Source: Pontibacter pamirensis (GTDB lineage: Bacteria > Bacteroidota > Bacteroidia > Cytophagales > Hymenobacteraceae). Taken from it: DNA of 64,000 nt. The DNA lies in NCBI RefSeq assembly GCF_010015475.1, contig NZ_SSNI01000024.1, positions 33,301 to 97,300 on the forward strand, given 5' to 3'. The number at the start of each line of letters is the position of its first letter. Position 1 is the first letter of the stretch. The position numbers and the translations under genes were made by a program. A model generated the notes under the pieces. That model saw nothing but the letters and a program-made list of their open reading frames with translations, was not told the origin of the DNA and made no database searches. This document shows, in pieces, positions 62,182 through 64,000 of the stretch.

Positions 62182-63717
62182 ATGAAAGAACATCTTAAAA
62201 TTTTCACCTATAGTCCGAAGATTAATTATAAAATCGAAATTCTGGCTGGTTTAACCGTTGCACTGGCACTCATACCCGAAGCCGTAGCCTTCTCACTTAT
62301 TGCCGGTTTGCCGCCTTTGGTGGGCCTTTATGCCGCCTTCGTTTTGGGCTTGGTGACAGCCCTGTTTGGTGGCAGGCCAGGAATGATCTCCGGAGCCACA
62401 GGGGCCGTCGCTGTCGTGATTGTTGCGCTGGCGCAAACGCACGGCATTGAATATGTGTTTGCCACTGTTGTTCTGGCTGGTGTCATACAGGTTGTGGTAG
62501 GCTTACTGAAACTAGGAAAGCTGATTCGCCTGGTGCCGCACCCAGTGATGTTCGGCTTCGTAAACGGTCTGGCCATTATCATTTTCATGTCGCAGCTCGA
62601 TCTCTTTAAAACTACTGTGAACGGAGAAACAGTATGGCAGACAGGTACACCGCTGTATATTCTGCTGGGTCTGGTGGGGCTTACTATCGCCATCATGGTG
62701 CTCCTGCCGCGCCTTACTAAAGCGGTTCCGTCTTCCTTGGTAGCGATTCTCGTTGTATTTGCCATTGTAGTCGGCTTTAACATCGACACCAAAACAGTAG
62801 GCGATATTGCCTCTATCAGCGGTGGTTTTCCTCCTTTTCATATTCCTGCCGTTCCATTTACGCTCGAAACACTTAACATTATTTTCCCTTATGCCGCTAT
62901 TATGGCGGGTGTAGGTTTAAATGAAAGTCTGCTGACGCTGAACCTTGTTGACCAGATTACAGAAACCCGCGGCAATGGTAACAGAGAGTGCCTGGCGCAG
63001 GGCGGTGGTAATATACTAAGTGGTCTGTTCTTCGGAATGGGCGGATGTGCGATGTTGGGCCAAAGCCTAATTAACGTATCATCGGGTGCAAGAGCCCGTC
63101 TGGCAGGTATTGTGGCTGCAGTAACGCTGCTGATTTTTATCATGTTTGCCGGACCGCTGATAGAAAGGATTCCTATGGCGGCCTTGGCAGGCCTGATGAT
63201 CATGGTGGCAGTTGGTACCTTCGAGTGGGTGAGCTTTAAGATGATCGGGAAAATGCCTACCACCGATGTGCTGATTGGTATACTGGTGGCAGCCGTAACG
63301 GTGCTGCTGCACAACCTGGCCCTGGCCGTACTAATAGGTGTGGTTCTCTCTGCTTTGGTGTTTGCCTGGGAGAGCGCCAGACGCATCAGGGCAAGAAAGT
63401 ATGTGGATGAGCACGGTGTAAAACACTATGAGTTGTTCGGGCCGCTGTTCTTTGGTTCTGTAACAGCTTTTGAAGAAAAGTTTGACGTGCTCAACGATCC
63501 GGAGGAGGTCATCATCGATTTCAAGGAAAGCAGAATAGCAGACATGTCGGCCATAGAGGCGGTGAACGTTCTGACGGAGCGTTACCACAAACAAGGAAAG
63601 AAGCTGCACTTACGAAACCTGAGTGACAGCAGCCAGCGCAAACTCATCAATGCAGACGCAGTGATAGAGGTCAGCATACTAGAACCTACTTTCGCAAGAG
63701 CCACGGATAAGTACTAA
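62182..63717 (+). CDS. SulP family anion transporter
   Basis: A 511-residue inner-membrane transporter for sulfate, bicarbonate or related anions. The start at 62182 (MKEHLKIFTYSPKINYKIEI) has the usual cytoplasmic lead; an ATG 60 bases upstream would add a hydrophobic stretch. Family segments: AGLTVALALIPEAVAFSLIA, LPPLVGLYAAFVLGLVTALF, GGRPGMISGATGAVAVVIVA and CAMLGQSLINVSSGARARL. The C-terminal ~110 residues are a STAS domain (YELFGPLFFGSVTAFEEKFD; ADMSAIEAVNVLTERYHKQG). The actual anion cannot be told from sequence. Preceded by an unusually long leader with attenuator-like features. Confidence 0.94.
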   Translation: MKEHLKIFTYSPKINYKIEILAGLTVALALIPEAVAFSLIAGLPPLVGLYAAFVLGLVTALFGGRPGMISGATGAVAVVIVALAQTHGIEYVFATVVLAGVIQVVVGLLKLGKLIRLVPHPVMFGFVNGLAIIIFMSQLDLFKTTVNGETVWQTGTPLYILLGLVGLTIAIMVLLPRLTKAVPSSLVAILVVFAIVVGFNIDTKTVGDIASISGGFPPFHIPAVPFTLETLNIIFPYAAIMAGVGLNESLLTLNLVDQITETRGNGNRECLAQGGGNILSGLFFGMGGCAMLGQSLINVSSGARARLAGIVAAVTLLIFIMFAGPLIERIPMAALAGLMIMVAVGTFEWVSFKMIGKMPTTDVLIGILVAAVTVLLHNLALAVLIGVVLSALVFAWESARRIRARKYVDEHGVKHYELFGPLFFGSVTAFEEKFDVLNDPEEVIIDFKESRIADMSAIEAVNVLTERYHKQGKKLHLRNLSDSSQRKLINADAVIEVSILEPTFARATDKY

Positions 63718-63830
63718 TGAAGGAAATATTGTCTCTTGAAAGATCCTGTATTCAAAAAAATGAATAAGGATACAGTATAGAAATAAACCTATCAAGGACT
63801 TTTCAAAATATCTTATAGATCAAACGGGTC

Positions 63831-63864
63831 AAAAAGGAAGTCTTGCCTCCTTTCTGTCTTTTTT
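63831..63864. terminator. Terminator between sulP and the next gene
   Basis: Short stem AAAGGA / TCCTTT with AAAAA before and TTTTTT after, between convergent genes; bidirectional. A second imperfect hairpin lies just upstream (63744-63771). Confidence 0.6.
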
Positions 63865-63888
63865 ATACATAAATAGGACTTTCGCACA

Positions 63889-64000
63889 TTAGGCATAACA
63901 GATAGCAGGATTTACCAGTTGTTGATTCATGTATTGGTCGAGCAGCCCTTTTTTGAGCTGGTAAATTGTTAGTTCATAGGCATAGGCCAAACTCTTGAGT
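63889..64000 (-). CDS. C-terminal end of a gene running off the window
   Basis: The last 36 codons of a minus-strand frame reach a stop at 63889: LKSLAYAYELTIYQLKKGLL, then DQYMNQQLVNPAICYA. Coding composition is good and a terminator follows. Too short to name. Confidence 0.5.
   Translation of the reverse strand, partial: LKSLAYAYELTIYQLKKGLLDQYMNQQLVNPAICYA

Noticed and set aside
1..64000. CRISPR array, phage, toxin-antitoxin or other known defence locus
   Set aside because: No regularly spaced direct repeats, Cas, capsid or portal genes or paired small toxin genes were recognised; the repeats seen are palindromic and scattered.

Overview
The window looks like chromosomal DNA of a Bacteroidota bacterium, most likely order Cytophagales, family Hymenobacteraceae (Pontibacter-like). 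This is inferred from gene content: a type IX secretion C-terminal sorting domain, fused trehalose synthase/phosphatase, a fused MobB-MobA, Bacteroidota-type molybdopterin genes, a TAnnTTTG promoter and a Bacteroidota-type integrase remnant. No rRNA, tRNA or CRISPR array was recognised.

Layout. 1-6 kb: glycogen branching enzyme (5' end outside the window), a UPF0316 membrane protein and a fused OtsA-OtsB whose phosphatase nucleophile is replaced. 6-11.2 kb: exonuclease VII subunits, an acetyltransferase, a coiled-coil membrane protein and a purine permease, all on the minus strand. 11.3-13.2 kb: a graveyard of mobile DNA (frameshifted tyrosine integrase, IS3 and IS110 transposases). 13.4-20.9 kb: a minus-strand block of surface proteins (T9SS cargo protein, two EF-hand lipoproteins flanking a vanadium haloperoxidase-like lipoprotein, plus a truncated third lipoprotein) and an AraC-type regulator. 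22-24 kb: Dabb, Mut7-C and MaoC proteins.

24-34 kb is the functional centre: XdhC, a MocA-like cytidylyltransferase, a two-subunit molybdenum hydroxylase of the isoquinoline 1-oxidoreductase type with a Tat signal, then MoaA, MoeA, MoaC, MobB-MobA fusion and a MoeB-rhodanese protein. Together they build molybdenum cofactor and load it into the hydroxylase; the molybdopterin synthase subunits MoaD and MoaE are not seen here. 34-45.5 kb carries redox and hydrolase genes: a PaaE-like reductase, a VOC protein, a flavin reductase paired with a NosR/NapH-like membrane iron-sulfur protein, two Asp-nucleophile alpha/beta hydrolases, a helical-bundle protein overlapping a sorbosone-dehydrogenase-like propeller, and a DUF8091-like nuclease-fold protein. 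45.7-49.8 kb: glycosyltransferase, UDP-galactopyranose mutase and a GH5-like glycoside hydrolase. 50.3-53.7 kb: a badly broken PAS histidine kinase next to an intact NarL-type response regulator. 55-64 kb: DUF2254, a Zn/Cd-type P-type ATPase, release factor 3, a small unknown protein and a SulP anion transporter with a long leader.

Between genes there are several strong hairpins and at least two families of palindromic repeats. No defence system or phage was found. The most unusual points are the nested palindromic repeats, the haloperoxidase/EF-hand lipoprotein block, the flavoprotein/membrane iron-sulfur pair, the OtsB active-site change, the decayed kinase and the SulP leader.
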